From: Aliiglaciecola sp. M165
Lineage (GTDB): Bacteria > Pseudomonadota > Gammaproteobacteria > Enterobacterales > Alteromonadaceae
Reading direction: 5' to 3'
Assembly: GCF_007197995.1 (NCBI RefSeq)
Contig: NZ_VKKH01000003.1
Span: forward strand, 62,001-126,000
Length of the DNA: 64,000 nucleotides
Shown here: one piece after another, positions 1-10,835 of the stretch
Numbering within the stretch: the stretch's first letter is position 1
Layout: each line of letters starts with the position of its first letter
Made by a program: the position numbers and the translations under genes
Notes under the pieces: generated by a model
Told to the model about the DNA's origin: nothing
Database searches by the model: none
Seen by the model: only the letters and a program-made list of their open reading frames with translations

Positions 1-1
1 C

Positions 2-1354
2 CCACAAAAACTTGGTCTCACCACTAAAATCTTTATCGGCATGATTGCCGGGATTGTTACCGGTGTTTTACTAAAATGGTTGTTTGATGATAGCGGAGAT
101 TTCACCTTTAGTGTATTCGGAGTCACTGTTTCTACGTATGCTGTTTTAGTCGAAGGTATATTTCATGTGACGGGACAAATCTTTATCAACAGTCTAAAAA
201 TGTTGATTGTACCCCTGGTTTTTGTCTCTTTAGTCTGCGGAATCGCTAACTTGTCTGAACCCAGCAAATTGGGAAGGCTAGGAGGGAAATCTGTCGCTTT
301 GTACATAGGAACTACCGCCTTAGCAATTACTGTTGCCATCATTGCCGCTTTAATTGTCGAGCCTGGTGTAGGGGTAAGCATGCCAGAGTCCGTAACCTAT
401 ACGCCTAAAGAAGCCCCAGGGTTAGCACAAGTCATTATCGATATTTTCCCCTCCAATCCATTTGCTGCGTTCACTGAAGGAAAAATGTTACAGGTCATTA
501 CGTTTGCGGTTTTATTTGGTCTTGCTATGGCAATGACCGGAGCGCCTGGAAAACGAGTGGCAGCACTATTCGATGATTTAAACGCCGTCATCATGAAACT
601 TGTCACTATTTTGATGAATTTAGCGCCATACGGTGTTTATGCTTTGCTAGCAAAACTATTCACGACAATAGATCCCTCGAGTATTGCATCACTAATTTGG
701 TATTTTGGCTTGGTGTTATTAGTCTTAGCGATCCATCTCACTGTTACTTACTCGTTAATTTTAAAAATATTCGCCGGTTTGAACCCAATCGTACTGTTTA
801 AAAAGATGCGTGAAGCCGCATTATTTGCGTTTAGCACATCTAGTAGTAGCGCAACGTTGCCAGTGACAATGGAAACAGCCACCAAAAAACTTGGGGTTGG
901 GAATTCTGTTGCATCTTTCACAATACCCTTGGGCTCCACGATTAACATGGATGGCACTGCCATTATGCAAGGTGTTGCGACGGTATTTATTGCGCAAGTC
1001 TATGGAATCGACTTGACGACCTCAGATTTGCTCATGGTAGTACTAACCGCAACGCTAGCGTCTGTAGGCACAGCCGGAGTTCCTGGCGTGGGCACCTTGA
1101 TGTTGGCTATGGTGCTGGTTCAGGTCGGTTTGCCCGTCGACGGCGTAGCGTTAATTCTTGGTGTAGACAGACTCCTGGATATGACCAGAACAGCGGTCAA
1201 TATCACAGGCGATTGTACAGTAGCCTGTGTTGTGGCTAAAAGTGAAAATGATTTGGACACTGCCATTTATTACGATCCAGACGCAGGAGAAAAAGAAGAA
1301 GAGCTTGACTTGGATGAGTTCGAACCGGCCTCAGTTCACAAAAAAACTGACTGA
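2..1354 (+). CDS. Dicarboxylate/amino acid:cation symporter (DAACS family), 5' end outside window
   Basis: Inner-membrane secondary transporter of the glutamate/aspartate/C4-dicarboxylate:Na+ or H+ symporter family. Visible hallmarks, numbered from the ATG at 41: serine-rich hairpin STSSSSATLP near residue 265, the NMDGT motif near 301 in the unwound helix, and DRLLDMTRTAVN near 375 that forms the substrate and cation site. Several hydrophobic segments lie before these. The reading frame stays open upstream of the ATG at 41 (PQKLGLTTKIFIG), which fits the usual N-terminus of this family, so the true start probably lies before base 1 and the gene is partial here. The C-terminus is acidic (KEEELDLDEFE). 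Substrate (glutamate, aspartate, succinate) cannot be decided from sequence alone. Confidence 0.92.
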   Translation, partial: PQKLGLTTKIFIGMIAGIVTGVLLKWLFDDSGDFTFSVFGVTVSTYAVLVEGIFHVTGQIFINSLKMLIVPLVFVSLVCGIANLSEPSKLGRLGGKSVALYIGTTALAITVAIIAALIVEPGVGVSMPESVTYTPKEAPGLAQVIIDIFPSNPFAAFTEGKMLQVITFAVLFGLAMAMTGAPGKRVAALFDDLNAVIMKLVTILMNLAPYGVYALLAKLFTTIDPSSIASLIWYFGLVLLVLAIHLTVTYSLILKIFAGLNPIVLFKKMREAALFAFSTSSSSATLPVTMETATKKLGVGNSVASFTIPLGSTINMDGTAIMQGVATVFIAQVYGIDLTTSDLLMVVLTATLASVGTAGVPGVGTLMLAMVLVQVGLPVDGVALILGVDRLLDMTRTAVNITGDCTVACVVAKSENDLDTAIYYDPDAGEKEEELDLDEFEPASVHKKTD

Positions 1355-1397
1355 CACGCTTTAGAGGATAGTCGCTACTACACTCAACAATGTAATC

Positions 1398-1435
1398 AAC
1401 CCCAATCCCGACATTTCTTATCCGGGATTGGGGTT
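1398..1435 (+). terminator. Hairpin terminator between the symporter gene and lolE
   Basis: Perfect 13-bp inverted repeat (AACCCCAATCCCG at 1398-1410 with its complement at 1423-1435) around a 12-base loop. It sits between two convergent genes. The T-tract after it is weak, so termination could be partial or bidirectional. Confidence 0.65.
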
Positions 1436-1491
1436 AATCATTTCATTAGGGTATTTTCAAAGACCCTTTTTTTGATTGCAATCGAGCGTGT

Positions 1492-2733
1492 TTACCTTTG
1501 GCCTAATGCCCTAGCAGGGTTAATCTTAGTGGCTTTCATTGCAGGATATAAGGTCGCAAATAAACTCAACACAATCGCGATAGCGGCGGTAATAAAAACT
1601 TCTGTCCATTTTAACTCAGAGGGCAAAAAATCGATAAAGTAAATGTCCCCAGATAAGAACCGGAATCCTAAAACCGACTCAAAAAACAATGCGATACTTG
1701 TGAGATTTTGCGCCAGCAGTACGCCTGCAATAACACCTATCAGCGTTCCCATAACCCCATTAAATGCGCCTTGAAGCAAAAAGACTTTCAGCAACAAGTG
1801 ATCCCTTGCCCCCATGGTTTTTAACATCGCGATTTCCGCTTGCTTTTCATTTACCGCCATCACCAACGTTGAAACTATATTGAAGCAGGCAACCGCAATG
1901 ACTAAGGTAAGCGCAATGTAAACCACAGTTCTGACAAGTTGGATATCTTGATACAAATGCCCTTGAGTCCTTGTCCAATCCGTCATGTAAACATGTTGAT
2001 CAAACGAAAAACCAATACCGCGCATGGATTCTGGCGCAATAAAAGGGTCGTCGAAAACGAAACGTAAACCCTGAGCACCATTAGTAGTCCCCAAGGTTGT
2101 TGCAGCAAGCGGCATGTGCATAAATCCAATCTGTGAATCAAGTTCACCGCCAATATTAATTTCACCCACTACGGTTAACCATACCGTTTTCGGTGCCTGA
2201 AAAGACAAATCATCTGAAACACGGGGTAACAGCAATTGAACCTTATCACCTCTAACAAGATCCATTTGTTTTAAGATTGAACTGCCTAGTAATACAGCAT
2301 CAGGTGTATTACTAAATTTTTTCCAAACATCGGCGTCGACTGATTGCGCCAAACGATTTTTGGCCGAGAAACTGGGATCGATACCGACCAACTCAGGGAT
2401 AGCTTTCATTTGAGCACCTTTTTGTAGCAATCCAGATGCTTTTGTATAGGGTTCTATGTGAAGGATATGCTGATCTGACGCTAAACGTTGCAGCTGTTGC
2501 CGCCAATCTGTTAGTCCATCAGCACTGTAAGCGTAGACTTCACCATGAGGAATAAAACCCAATAACTTGTCTTTAAGTTCCTTTTCGAATCCATTCATCA
2601 CAGAGAGCAAAAGAATGAGCACCATGCACCCTAAAGCGATTCCCAACGTTGAAGACGCCGAAATGAACGAAATAAAACCATTTTGTCGTTTGCCAGAGCG
2701 AAATCTCCAAGCCAATTGGGCAACTAAATTCAT
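1492..2733 (-). CDS. lolE: Lipoprotein-releasing ABC transporter permease LolE
   Basis: Inner-membrane subunit of the LolCDE machine that extracts outer-membrane lipoproteins and passes them to LolA. 413 residues, as for E. coli LolE (414). It has an N-terminal membrane segment (about 20-50), a periplasmic MacB-like domain (to about 260) and a C-terminal FtsX domain with three membrane segments. The stretches IPHGEV near residue 62 and [12 protein letters not shown] near 365 are typical of LolE rather than LolC. The ATG overlaps the stop of lolD by four bases (ATGA), so the two are translationally coupled. No lolC lies beside them; upstream of lolD there is a CNNM-type gene instead. Confidence 0.9.
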   Translation of the reverse strand: MNLVAQLAWRFRSGKRQNGFISFISASSTLGIALGCMVLILLLSVMNGFEKELKDKLLGFIPHGEVYAYSADGLTDWRQQLQRLASDQHILHIEPYTKASGLLQKGAQMKAIPELVGIDPSFSAKNRLAQSVDADVWKKFSNTPDAVLLGSSILKQMDLVRGDKVQLLLPRVSDDLSFQAPKTVWLTVVGEINIGGELDSQIGFMHMPLAATTLGTTNGAQGLRFVFDDPFIAPESMRGIGFSFDQHVYMTDWTRTQGHLYQDIQLVRTVVYIALTLVIAVACFNIVSTLVMAVNEKQAEIAMLKTMGARDHLLLKVFLLQGAFNGVMGTLIGVIAGVLLAQNLTSIALFFESVLGFRFLSGDIYFIDFLPSELKWTEVFITAAIAIVLSLFATLYPAMKATKINPARALGQR

Positions 2734-3455
2734 AAGCTTTTAACGTGCGCTGAGTGCGGAGTAGATGCGATTTTTGACATACGCTCTGATAAAGTGCCAT
2801 CCGTGATGTCTAAAGTGCGATCAAGTTTTTGCGCTAACTCGTTATCATGAGTAACAATAATAAAACTTGTGGACACCTGTTCACGCAAATCATTCAACAA
2901 CTTATAAATACTTTGTCCTGTTTTATGATCAAGGTTGCCTGTAGGTTCATCAGCTAAAACTAAGCCTGGTTCAGTTACTAGCGCTCTTGCAATCGCCACT
3001 CTTTGTCTTTCTCCCCCAGAAAGCTCAGCAGGTTTGTGCGTATGCCTGTGACTAAGCCCTACTTTCTCCAACATCTCACTGGCTTTTGTAGTGGCAACGT
3101 GAAATGACACATCGCCGATTAGTAATGGCATTGCGACATTTTCCAACGCATTAAACTCAGGCAAAAGATGGTGAAATTGATATACAAAACCAAGGGAGCG
3201 ATTTCGAAAACTCGCCTGTTGCTTTTCATCAAACGAAAAAATGTCTTTACCTTCAAATAAAACCGTACCAGATGTCGGTGTGTCTAATGCGCCTAAAATA
3301 TGCAACAAGGTACTTTTGCCAGATCCTGAACTACCCAAGATCGCGACTTGTTCAGCGACGTTAACACTAAAGTTAATATTTTTTAGTACACTTACAACAT
3401 TTTCATTGTCCTGATATTGTTTGCTGACATTTTTGCAAACCAGTAATTCAGACAT
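2730..3455 (-). CDS. lolD: Lipoprotein-releasing system ATP-binding protein LolD
   Basis: ATPase of the LolCDE lipoprotein-release transporter. 241 residues. Walker [10 protein letters not shown] at 41-49, Q-loop in [13 protein letters not shown] (typical of the LolD/MacB group), ABC signature LSGGERQR near 148, Walker B LVLADEPT near 167, and switch histidine in IIVTHD near 201. Starts 16 bases after the stop of the CNNM gene and overlaps lolE by 4 bases, so it is part of a minus-strand operon. Confidence 0.93.
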   Translation of the reverse strand: MSELLVCKNVSKQYQDNENVVSVLKNINFSVNVAEQVAILGSSGSGKSTLLHILGALDTPTSGTVLFEGKDIFSFDEKQQASFRNRSLGFVYQFHHLLPEFNALENVAMPLLIGDVSFHVATTKASEMLEKVGLSHRHTHKPAELSGGERQRVAIARALVTEPGLVLADEPTGNLDHKTGQSIYKLLNDLREQVSTSFIIVTHDNELAQKLDRTLDITDGTLSERMSKIASTPHSAHVKSL

Positions 3456-3471
3456 AATTCCCCTGCTCTAT

Positions 3472-4545
3472 CTACTGCTTTTCTTGTTCTATGTTGAACA
3501 ACTCTTTTTCTCGACGTTTCCACATAAGTCTTGCGACTTTTTTCATGCTTATGTGTTTGTCTTTTTCATCCACTATTTCAATCCCAAGCAAGCTTTCTAA
3601 CAAATCCTCTAAGGTTAAAATACCCTCTAATCCACCATATTCATCAATCGCTAACAACATATGCGAACGAGATTGAAGAAAATGTGGGAAAGTTTCTGAT
3701 AAAGGTGTACTGCTCAACAAAGCCACCATATCTTTGCGGTAAGTGGCGAGGGTTTTATCCCCATTTCCTCTAGCCTGAGCAAGCAACAGATCCGCCTTCA
3801 TCACAAAACCACTAACTTGTTCCGAGTCATCACCTTCGTAAACAGGGATCCTCGAATACACTTCACTGGCATGCTTGTGATAAAACTCTTCAACAGTCAT
3901 TTGTTCAGACACTCTAAAAACCACCGTTCTATGCGTCATCGCCTCGCGAACCGTTAATGCTTCAAGACTGAGCAAACTTTGAAGAATATTGGCTTCTTGA
4001 TGCTCTAGCTGCCCTTCCTTATGGGAAAGCGCGGCCATGGCGTGCAACTCAGCGCGGCTAAGCCCCTTAAGCGGACTTTCTTCTGTAAAACTGCCCGTGA
4101 GTTTTGCTGACATTTTTACGAAAGGATATAACACAAGTACGAGATATTTGAGGAAAAAGGACGTTGCCGGCGCTAGTTGGCGCCAGTAGGTTGCTCCCAG
4201 CGTTTTAGGAATGATCTCAGAAAAAACCAGGATGAGAAAAGTTAACACCGCTGAAGCAAGACCTAGATAAGCATCGCCAAATACCACCGCAGCCTGGGCA
4301 CCTGCCCCCGCGGCACCCATGGTATGTGCAATGGTGTTCAGGGTTAAAATTGCCGATAGCGGACGATTAATATCCTCGTAGAAATCATGAAGGATCTTAC
4401 CTGATGCTTCACCACTATTCATAGACAAAGAAATATAACCAGACGACACACTCAATAACACGGCTTCTGCAACAGAACACAAAAATGAAAAACCCAGTGC
4501 CACAAAAACATAAATAATGAGTAAAAGAACACCTTGATCAATCAT
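3472..4545 (-). CDS. CNNM/DUF21 and CBS-domain membrane protein
   Basis: 357 residues. The N-terminal half (about 1-150) has the DUF21/CNNM transmembrane domain, including a segment with the small-residue motif AHTMGAAGAGAQAA and the EIIPKTLG motif seen in CNNM/CorC-type Mg2+ or Co2+ transport proteins. It is followed by a CBS pair (about 190-320; SRIPVYEGD and LLAIDEYGGLEGILTLEDLLESL). The C-terminal CorC/HlyC domain of longer paralogues is missing. It probably handles Mg2+ homeostasis; the annotation 'hemolysin' used for relatives is historical. The start overlaps the end of the upstream S9 peptidase gene by 8 bases, so the two are likely co-transcribed. Confidence 0.85.
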   Translation of the reverse strand: MIDQGVLLLIIYVFVALGFSFLCSVAEAVLLSVSSGYISLSMNSGEASGKILHDFYEDINRPLSAILTLNTIAHTMGAAGAGAQAAVVFGDAYLGLASAVLTFLILVFSEIIPKTLGATYWRQLAPATSFFLKYLVLVLYPFVKMSAKLTGSFTEESPLKGLSRAELHAMAALSHKEGQLEHQEANILQSLLSLEALTVREAMTHRTVVFRVSEQMTVEEFYHKHASEVYSRIPVYEGDDSEQVSGFVMKADLLLAQARGNGDKTLATYRKDMVALLSSTPLSETFPHFLQSRSHMLLAIDEYGGLEGILTLEDLLESLLGIEIVDEKDKHISMKKVARLMWKRREKELFNIEQEKQ

Positions 4546-6604
4546 TATTTAGAGCTTCCTTTGTTTTAGGCGCATATTGATTAAACCACCATAGGATATA
4601 TTCGACTTTTGCCATTAAATTACTCGGTTTACGGTAAATGCCATGGGACGCTCCAGGGATCCTTACCATTGCACTGTCGACACCTTGGATCTTTAACGCT
4701 TGATAATACTGCTCGGTTTCTGAAATAGGAGTTCTAAAATCAGCCTCCCCGGTCAGCAACATAGTTGGTGTTTTTACATTTCCCACGTAACTGATTGGCG
4801 AATATTCCATATAAGTTTTTAAATCTTCCCAGGGTTTTTTGTCAAACCAGTATTGATAGAAAAAAGGATAAAAATCTGCTGTGAGCACAAAGCTGTACCA
4901 ATTTATCACAGGCTTTGCGACCACAGCTGCTGCAAATCGGTCTGTATGCCCAATCGTCCAGGCCGTTAATACACCGCCCCCCGAACCGCCAGTAACGTAT
5001 AGTTGATCGGTATCAATGAATCCTTTTTCGATGACAGCGTCAACACCTGACATTAGGTCGTAATAGTCCTGGCTTGGGTAGTTTTTATCAATAGTATTGG
5101 CAAACTCTTTGCCATAGCTCGAACTGCCACGAGGGTTAGTATAAAGCACGACATTTCCTGCTGCGGCAAACAACTGAACCTCCATTGAAAAGTGTGGGCC
5201 ATATGCAGTAACGGGACCGCCATGAATCTCCAACACAAGTGGATATTTTTTCGAATTGTCAAAACCTGGGGGATAAGCAATCCATCCTTGAATATCTCGT
5301 TCATCTGCCGAGGACTTAAACCAAATTTCTTCGATCTTTGCCAATGCTTTATGGCCAAGAAAATCGTCGTTTAAACGAGTCAGTTGTATCGTTTTTTTCT
5401 TATTGATTAACGCTACATCTGCAGGACGAAGCGGATCTGAAAGGGTAAAAGCTACTTGCCCTGATGCACTTACAGCAAATTCAGCACCTGTATAAGGTCG
5501 ACCGTACGACTGTCCACCCAAGGACTCTGAAAGTATTGTGCGTTTTGTGCCCCGCCGAAGTGACTGTAATGCTAGTACTGATTTACCTTTATCGTCATAT
5601 TGAATGTAAATATTTTTAGAATCATCATCCCAAGCTAATCCATCAATGCTGCGATCAAACGCCTCAGAAACTTGCCGTATATCGCTACCATCAGCTTCCA
5701 TTACAAATAGTTGCGCATTGTCATAGTTAAGTCGCTTATCATCAAAACCAGTAAAGGCAATGAGTTTGCCGTTGGGGGAAACCACAGGATTATTATCAGG
5801 TCCATCCCGTGTTGTAAGTTGTTTAATGGATAAATCTTCAACTGATAACGCGTAAACGTCGGAGTTTAGTGGTGCAAAGTCGCGATTTTCATGACGATTG
5901 GCCGAAAAAAAGATCGTTTTGGCGTCTATACTCCAGGAGTACGGTCCGCTGTTATCAAATTCATCATTGGTTAATTGCCGCGGCGTGCCGCCCAATGTTG
6001 GAATAGTAAAAATTTCCGTTGATCCCTTGGTAGTATAACCTCCACCATCAAAGCGGTAGTAAACGTCATCGATATAAATAGCCGGATCAGACCATTTGGC
6101 ACCCTTAGGTTTCCCAGGCAGACTCACTGGGTTTGATTGCGGTTTTTCAACAAACATTGAAAATACAAGGTTGTTTCCATCGGGGGACCAGCTGAGGTTA
6201 CTGGGCGATGATGTTAAGTTGGTAATTTTAGCGGTTTGGCCGCTGTCTAGCCAAGTGATGTAAATTTGCGGGCGACCTGTGCGAGTCGAAATATAAGCTA
6301 TCTTGTTTTCATCAGGAGACAATAGCGGCGAATAATCACTGTGGTCGCCTGTTGTAATAGGACGCATTGCTTTTGATTTCGTATCGATAGACCAAATGTT
6401 GCTCAACTTCCTGTCGGTTTGGATATCCATGAAATTTCGAACAAAAACAACAGTCTTGCCATCCTTCGAAATATCTAGACCCGAGGCATATTCCAAAGAG
6501 AAAATATCTTGCGACTGTAACGTATTAAGATATTCATCCGCGAACAATAACCCGTGGAGCATCAACAAACTAACTGCAAAGCAACCGACAATGTGTTTTT
6601 TCAT
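4538..6604 (-). CDS. Secreted S9-family prolyl oligopeptidase/acylaminoacyl peptidase
   Basis: 688 residues with a Sec signal peptide (hydrophobic to about residue 21, likely cut before DEYLN). Residues about 30-410 carry TolB/WD40-like propeller repeats (SPDENKIAYIS, SWSPDGNNLVFS, SPNGKLIAFTG). The C-terminal alpha/beta-hydrolase domain contains the catalytic Ser in GGSGGG (about 541), Asp in GEADFRTP (about 621) and His in GASHGIYR (about 653). It probably trims peptides in the periplasm as an exported dipeptidyl or acyl-aminoacyl peptidase. It is first gene of the unit running through the CNNM gene to lolDE. Confidence 0.9.
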   Translation of the reverse strand: MKKHIVGCFAVSLLMLHGLLFADEYLNTLQSQDIFSLEYASGLDISKDGKTVVFVRNFMDIQTDRKLSNIWSIDTKSKAMRPITTGDHSDYSPLLSPDENKIAYISTRTGRPQIYITWLDSGQTAKITNLTSSPSNLSWSPDGNNLVFSMFVEKPQSNPVSLPGKPKGAKWSDPAIYIDDVYYRFDGGGYTTKGSTEIFTIPTLGGTPRQLTNDEFDNSGPYSWSIDAKTIFFSANRHENRDFAPLNSDVYALSVEDLSIKQLTTRDGPDNNPVVSPNGKLIAFTGFDDKRLNYDNAQLFVMEADGSDIRQVSEAFDRSIDGLAWDDDSKNIYIQYDDKGKSVLALQSLRRGTKRTILSESLGGQSYGRPYTGAEFAVSASGQVAFTLSDPLRPADVALINKKKTIQLTRLNDDFLGHKALAKIEEIWFKSSADERDIQGWIAYPPGFDNSKKYPLVLEIHGGPVTAYGPHFSMEVQLFAAAGNVVLYTNPRGSSSYGKEFANTIDKNYPSQDYYDLMSGVDAVIEKGFIDTDQLYVTGGSGGGVLTAWTIGHTDRFAAAVVAKPVINWYSFVLTADFYPFFYQYWFDKKPWEDLKTYMEYSPISYVGNVKTPTMLLTGEADFRTPISETEQYYQALKIQGVDSAMVRIPGASHGIYRKPSNLMAKVEYILWWFNQYAPKTKEALNND

Positions 6605-6722
6605 TTTAATAAATTATATAGGCTTAACCAGTCGATAGCTTATCGCATTTGGCAGGGTTATAAATGATCTTTTGGCAATAAATTGTTTCTAATTACGCAT
6701 TTTATCGACACTTAAGAGGTGT

Positions 6723-8051
6723 TTAATCCAATACAATCAAATTTCCTTTGAGTAACACGGCAACAATATAATCGTCTTGTTTGAATAAACAGGTTGGCGG
6801 TAAGCCTTCTGACCAAAACTTTGCTGGTTCGTTGAATCCAAGACCTTTGACTATTGGCCAACTTGAAAGATTATTGATTTGTGAAATGTCACCACCAAAT
6901 CGGCAATATCCCTGTTTCAATAAATTGATATATGCTGCATCTGTCAAATCAAGCGGTTGAGTGACTTCAAATGTCATACCTGTTAAATACATCGCCCCAT
7001 TTGCATCAAATTGTTCAAATCCACCCTGTTGCTGTAAATCGCCGAGCTCATAAATATAGCCTTTGTTTCCCTCAATTCTTAAGCTCATATCAAGCATGTA
7101 ATCAATATCTGTTCGATGAACTGTAACATTCCTGATAAGCAAATCTGACATGCCATTTTCAATGTTATCCGGCAAGTTTTTATAGTGCGGCGCAGATCTT
7201 TCTTGACTATTTGTTGCCAATAGGTGGAACATCTTCATCAGTACAAGGTAATTTAGCCATCTTGCCTGCTGTCTATTTGGATCGGTGATATATTCTCCGG
7301 ATTCGATGAGTATACAAGGAACGCCAACTGAACTTGCATAGTCGCCAAAGGCACGAGGCGAGTAAGTGTCACTATATTTGGCGATTCCCCCGTTCATAAA
7401 CTCCTGCAAGTCGCCTATCACGCTGTCCAATAGTGATATTGCATACAATCGATTTTCGGTTAACGTGCCTGCTTCGTCGCCCTCGGGTACCAAGAATGCT
7501 AACGTAGTGGGCTGTTGAGAATTGGCAATTCGGTAATAGCGATTTTGATCATGCAAATTAAAACACAATGAAGGCTTAAGAATATCGATTAATCCCTTTA
7601 AGGTTTTGCCCTCTGGTGATTGCAACGCGCGAGCATCTCTATTTATATCGATGCCTTGTGCATTCTCTCTTTGAATTTTCATCGCGCCATCTGGATTAAT
7701 CATAGGTACAAAGTGGATGGTCAAGGTTTCCTTTAACGCTAAAATTGATTTATCGTCGTACCTACTGCACAACGTGTTAAGAACATCGATAATAGCGGCT
7801 GTTGCGGTAGACTCGTCTCCGTGCATTTGCGACCAACATAATACGCATAGTGGACCATCTCCCCATACAAATTTACGAATGGCTTGTCCAAGGTAAGAGT
7901 ACCCTATTACTTCAGCTTCAAGAGCGGGCAACGGTGTGAATAAGTGATTTAACGGCTCTTCAATATCGACAGGTTTTAAATGGATCTTGTCAATATTTTC
8001 AATTTTGTCCGCTTGATACATTTCATACAGGTACTGATGGTCGGGAAACAT
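6723..8051 (-). CDS. M14-family zinc carboxypeptidase-like protein
   Basis: 442 residues, no signal peptide, so probably cytoplasmic. Zinc-site motif HGDES (His about 78, Glu about 81), then INPDG and INRDARALQSPE with the substrate-binding Arg, LHDQNRYY with the third zinc ligand, and IESGEY with the likely catalytic Glu. This is the pattern of the M14 carboxypeptidase/succinylglutamate-desuccinylase superfamily. The substrate is unknown. The C-terminal part (about 300-442) is an additional beta-rich region without a recognised motif. A second, unrelated-subfamily M14 peptidase lies at 55287-56456. Confidence 0.8.
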   Translation of the reverse strand: MFPDHQYLYEMYQADKIENIDKIHLKPVDIEEPLNHLFTPLPALEAEVIGYSYLGQAIRKFVWGDGPLCVLCWSQMHGDESTATAAIIDVLNTLCSRYDDKSILALKETLTIHFVPMINPDGAMKIQRENAQGIDINRDARALQSPEGKTLKGLIDILKPSLCFNLHDQNRYYRIANSQQPTTLAFLVPEGDEAGTLTENRLYAISLLDSVIGDLQEFMNGGIAKYSDTYSPRAFGDYASSVGVPCILIESGEYITDPNRQQARWLNYLVLMKMFHLLATNSQERSAPHYKNLPDNIENGMSDLLIRNVTVHRTDIDYMLDMSLRIEGNKGYIYELGDLQQQGGFEQFDANGAMYLTGMTFEVTQPLDLTDAAYINLLKQGYCRFGGDISQINNLSSWPIVKGLGFNEPAKFWSEGLPPTCLFKQDDYIVAVLLKGNLIVLD

Positions 8052-8075
8052 TCCACACCTCTTGATCGAATTAAT

Positions 8076-8384
8076 TTAACTACACCCGCCTTTTTGCGCT
8101 TGGCGAGCGTCAAATGCCGCTAATTGCTCTGGTGTTGCATCGGCCTGATATTTCTCTTTCCACTGAGAATATGACATGCCGTAAACCCTCTCACGAGCTT
8201 CTTCGTAATCTATCTCCACGCCATGTTCGATGGCTGCAGCTTTGTACCACTTACCTAGACAGTTGCGACAAAAATCAGCAAGGATCATTAAGTCGATATT
8301 TTGTACATCTTTATTATCGTCTAGATGTTGAAGTAGTCGTCTAAAGGTAGCCGCTTCGATTTCAAGTTCTTTTTGTTTATCCAT
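8076..8384 (-). CDS. DUF1244 family protein
   Basis: 102 residues. Matches the small DUF1244 family by the conserved core LADFCRNCLGKWY and by YGMSYSQWKEKYQ and ATPEQLAAF. The two cysteines of CRNC and the C-terminal GGCS might bind metal; function is unknown. It lies 24 bases upstream of the M14 peptidase gene on the same strand and may be co-transcribed with it. Confidence 0.82.
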   Translation of the reverse strand: MDKQKELEIEAATFRRLLQHLDDNKDVQNIDLMILADFCRNCLGKWYKAAAIEHGVEIDYEEARERVYGMSYSQWKEKYQADATPEQLAAFDARQAQKGGCS

Positions 8385-8414
8385 TAATCATCTCTTTACT
8401 TTGTTGCAGACAAT

Positions 8415-8441
8415 AAAAAAAGGAGCTTAACGCTCCTTTTT
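8415..8441 (-). terminator. Rho-independent terminator of pnp
   Basis: Stem of about 9 bp (AAAAGGAGC / GCTCCTTTT) with a short loop, followed on the minus strand by a T-rich run. Lies 16 bases after the pnp stop. Confidence 0.85.
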
Positions 8442-8456
8442 AAATCAATCTATTAA

Positions 8457-10571
8457 TTACTCTTCCGACGGAGCTTCTTCTGCTGCCGGTTTTTCTAGTA
8501 ATTCTTTTATACTCAATCGTACGCGATTTTGACGATCGATTTCCATTACTTTCACATCGACCATTTGGCCTTCAGATAAATAATCAGAAACTTTATTAAC
8601 GCGTTCATGAGCGATCTGTGAAATATGAACCAAGCCTTCTTTGCCAGGTAACACTTCTACAAATGCACCAAAATCAACGATACGAGTGACTTTACCGTGA
8701 TAGGTTTTACCCGCTTCGACTTCAGCAGTAACCTGTTCAATCTTACCAATTGCGATTTCTGCTTTAGCGCGCTCAGTAGCGAAGATTTTGATTGTGCCGT
8801 CATCTTCGATTTCGATGTTGGTATCAGACTCTTCGGTAATAGACCGTATCATCGCGCCGCCTTTACCAATTACGTCGCGAATTTTGTCCTGATCAATTTT
8901 CAGCGTGTAAATACGCGGAGCAAATTCAGACATTTCTTCACGGTGTCCGCCAAGGGCTTCATCCATTACACCCAAAATGTGCAAACGTGCTTCTTTAGCC
9001 TGTTTAAGGGCTTTTTGCATGATTTCTTGGGTGATACCTTCGATTTTGATATCCATCTGTAATGCGGTGATACCTTCAGTAGTACCCGCCACCTTAAAGT
9101 CCATGTCGCCAAGATGATCTTCATCACCCAATATGTCAGACAAAACAACAAAGTTCTCATCACTTTTAACCAAGCCCATTGCAATACCCGCAACAGAAGC
9201 TTTGATTGGAACACCAGCATCCATTAGCGCTAATGAAGTACCACATACAGACGCCATTGAAGAGGAACCGTTTGATTCAGTAATTTCAGACACAACACGA
9301 ACTACGTACGGGAATTCTTGCTCTGATGGCATAACTGCCTGAATACCACGCTTAGCTAGCTTACCATGGCCAATTTCACGACGCTTAGGTGAACCAACAA
9401 ATCCAGTCTCACCCACACAATAGGGAGGAAAGTTATAGTGCAACATGAATCGGCTATCAGTTTTACCGTTCAAGTCATCAATCATTTGCGCGTCACGCTC
9501 TGTTCCAAGGGTCGCCGCAACCAATGCTTGTGTCTCACCGCGAGTAAATAGTGCAGAACCGTGAGTTCTTGGCAATACACCCGTGTTCACGTGCAATGCA
9601 CGGATCATGTCCGGTTCGCGGCCATCAATTCTAGGCTCACCAGCCAAGATACGAGAACGGACTACGTCGCTTTCAAGATCATGCAGTAGTTCAGAAACTT
9701 CTTTAGCATCTTGCTCAGGATCAGCTTCCAAAATCGCTGCAGCTGCTTTTTCTGTTACTGCTACAACAGCGTCTTTACGCTCCATTTTGTCAGAGATTTG
9801 GTACGCTTGTGTCATACCTTCTTGAGCGAGTTCAGCGATCTTTGCTTTAAGTGTTGTGTTTTCGGCAACAGGTTGCCAATCCCACTTTTCTGTACCCACT
9901 TCTGCAGCAAATTCGCTGATTGCATTGACAACCGCTTGGCTTTCTTCATGACCAAACATCACTGCACCCAGCATAACTTCTTCAGATAAAACGCTGGCTT
10001 CAGATTCAACCATTAAGACTGCACTTTGCGTGCCAGCAACAACCAGGTCAAGTTCACTTGTCTCAAGTTCAGAAGAGCGAGTATTTAGGATGTATTCGCC
10101 GTCTTTGTAACCAACACGTGCAGCACCAACAGGTCCGTTAAATGGAATACCTGAAATTGCTAAAGCTGCTGAAGTACCGATTAACGATATGATATCAGTT
10201 GGAATTTCTGGGTTAGCAGACACTACAGTGATAATAATTTGTACTTCGTTCATGAATCCATTTGGAAACAATGGACGAATAGGACGGTCAATCAAACGAG
10301 CTGTTAGCGTTTCGCTTTCAGAAGGACGACCTTCACGTTTGAAAAAGCCACCAGGAATTTTACCTGCAGCGTATGCTTTTTCTTGATAATTAACGGTTAA
10401 TGGGAAGAAATCCTGATCGGCTTTAGTCTCTTTTTTACCCACAACTGACACTAAAACTGAAGTGTCATCCATGCTTGCCATTACGGCTGCTGTGGCTTGT
10501 CGGGCAATCACACCCGTTTCTAGCGTGACAGTATGCTGTCCATACTGAAATGTTTTTGTAATAGGAGTCAC
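8457..10571 (-). CDS. pnp: Polyribonucleotide nucleotidyltransferase (PNPase)
   Basis: 704 residues. Phosphorolytic 3'-5' exoribonuclease and degradosome component. Two RNase PH domains (about 1-230 and 310-545) separated by the helical linker, then a KH domain (about 555-615; [11 protein letters not shown]) and an S1 domain (about 620-690; [26 protein letters not shown]). Start is GTG with an AAGGA ribosome-binding site 7-8 bases upstream. Odd point: rpsO, its almost universal upstream neighbour in gammaproteobacteria, is not here; pnp stands alone behind its own putative promoter with a divergent accessory gene upstream. Confidence 0.97.
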   Translation of the reverse strand: MTPITKTFQYGQHTVTLETGVIARQATAAVMASMDDTSVLVSVVGKKETKADQDFFPLTVNYQEKAYAAGKIPGGFFKREGRPSESETLTARLIDRPIRPLFPNGFMNEVQIIITVVSANPEIPTDIISLIGTSAALAISGIPFNGPVGAARVGYKDGEYILNTRSSELETSELDLVVAGTQSAVLMVESEASVLSEEVMLGAVMFGHEESQAVVNAISEFAAEVGTEKWDWQPVAENTTLKAKIAELAQEGMTQAYQISDKMERKDAVVAVTEKAAAAILEADPEQDAKEVSELLHDLESDVVRSRILAGEPRIDGREPDMIRALHVNTGVLPRTHGSALFTRGETQALVAATLGTERDAQMIDDLNGKTDSRFMLHYNFPPYCVGETGFVGSPKRREIGHGKLAKRGIQAVMPSEQEFPYVVRVVSEITESNGSSSMASVCGTSLALMDAGVPIKASVAGIAMGLVKSDENFVVLSDILGDEDHLGDMDFKVAGTTEGITALQMDIKIEGITQEIMQKALKQAKEARLHILGVMDEALGGHREEMSEFAPRIYTLKIDQDKIRDVIGKGGAMIRSITEESDTNIEIEDDGTIKIFATERAKAEIAIGKIEQVTAEVEAGKTYHGKVTRIVDFGAFVEVLPGKEGLVHISQIAHERVNKVSDYLSEGQMVDVKVMEIDRQNRVRLSIKELLEKPAAEEAPSEE

Positions 10572-10835
10572 TATTTATCCTTTATTTTCTTTGATTTTTT
10601 AATCGCTTTTAAATGCGGCGCATAGTATAGCGGTATGAAACGATAATCGACAGGAAATTTTGCACTTCTTCATTAAGAATTTATGTTGAGAGTAAGAAAT
10701 TCATATATGGCGGTTCTATAACGGGCGTAAATCAACCTTTAAACACATCATTGAGCTATGAGATTTCCAACTCACTCCCCAAATCATACGCATATCGCAC
10801 CTCTAATTAACGTTAAAAAACCCACTGGACAATGA
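10572..10835 (-). promoter_or_regulatory. Intergenic region with putative pnp promoter
   Basis: About 260 bases between the divergent pnp and Kelch/DUF5060 genes, AT-rich and without a credible coding frame. On the minus strand a TATACT -10 box is at 10624-10629 with a poor -35 (TGTCGA) about 17 bases further upstream, giving a pnp leader of some 45 bases. No trace of rpsO or of its terminator was recognised. Confidence 0.45.
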
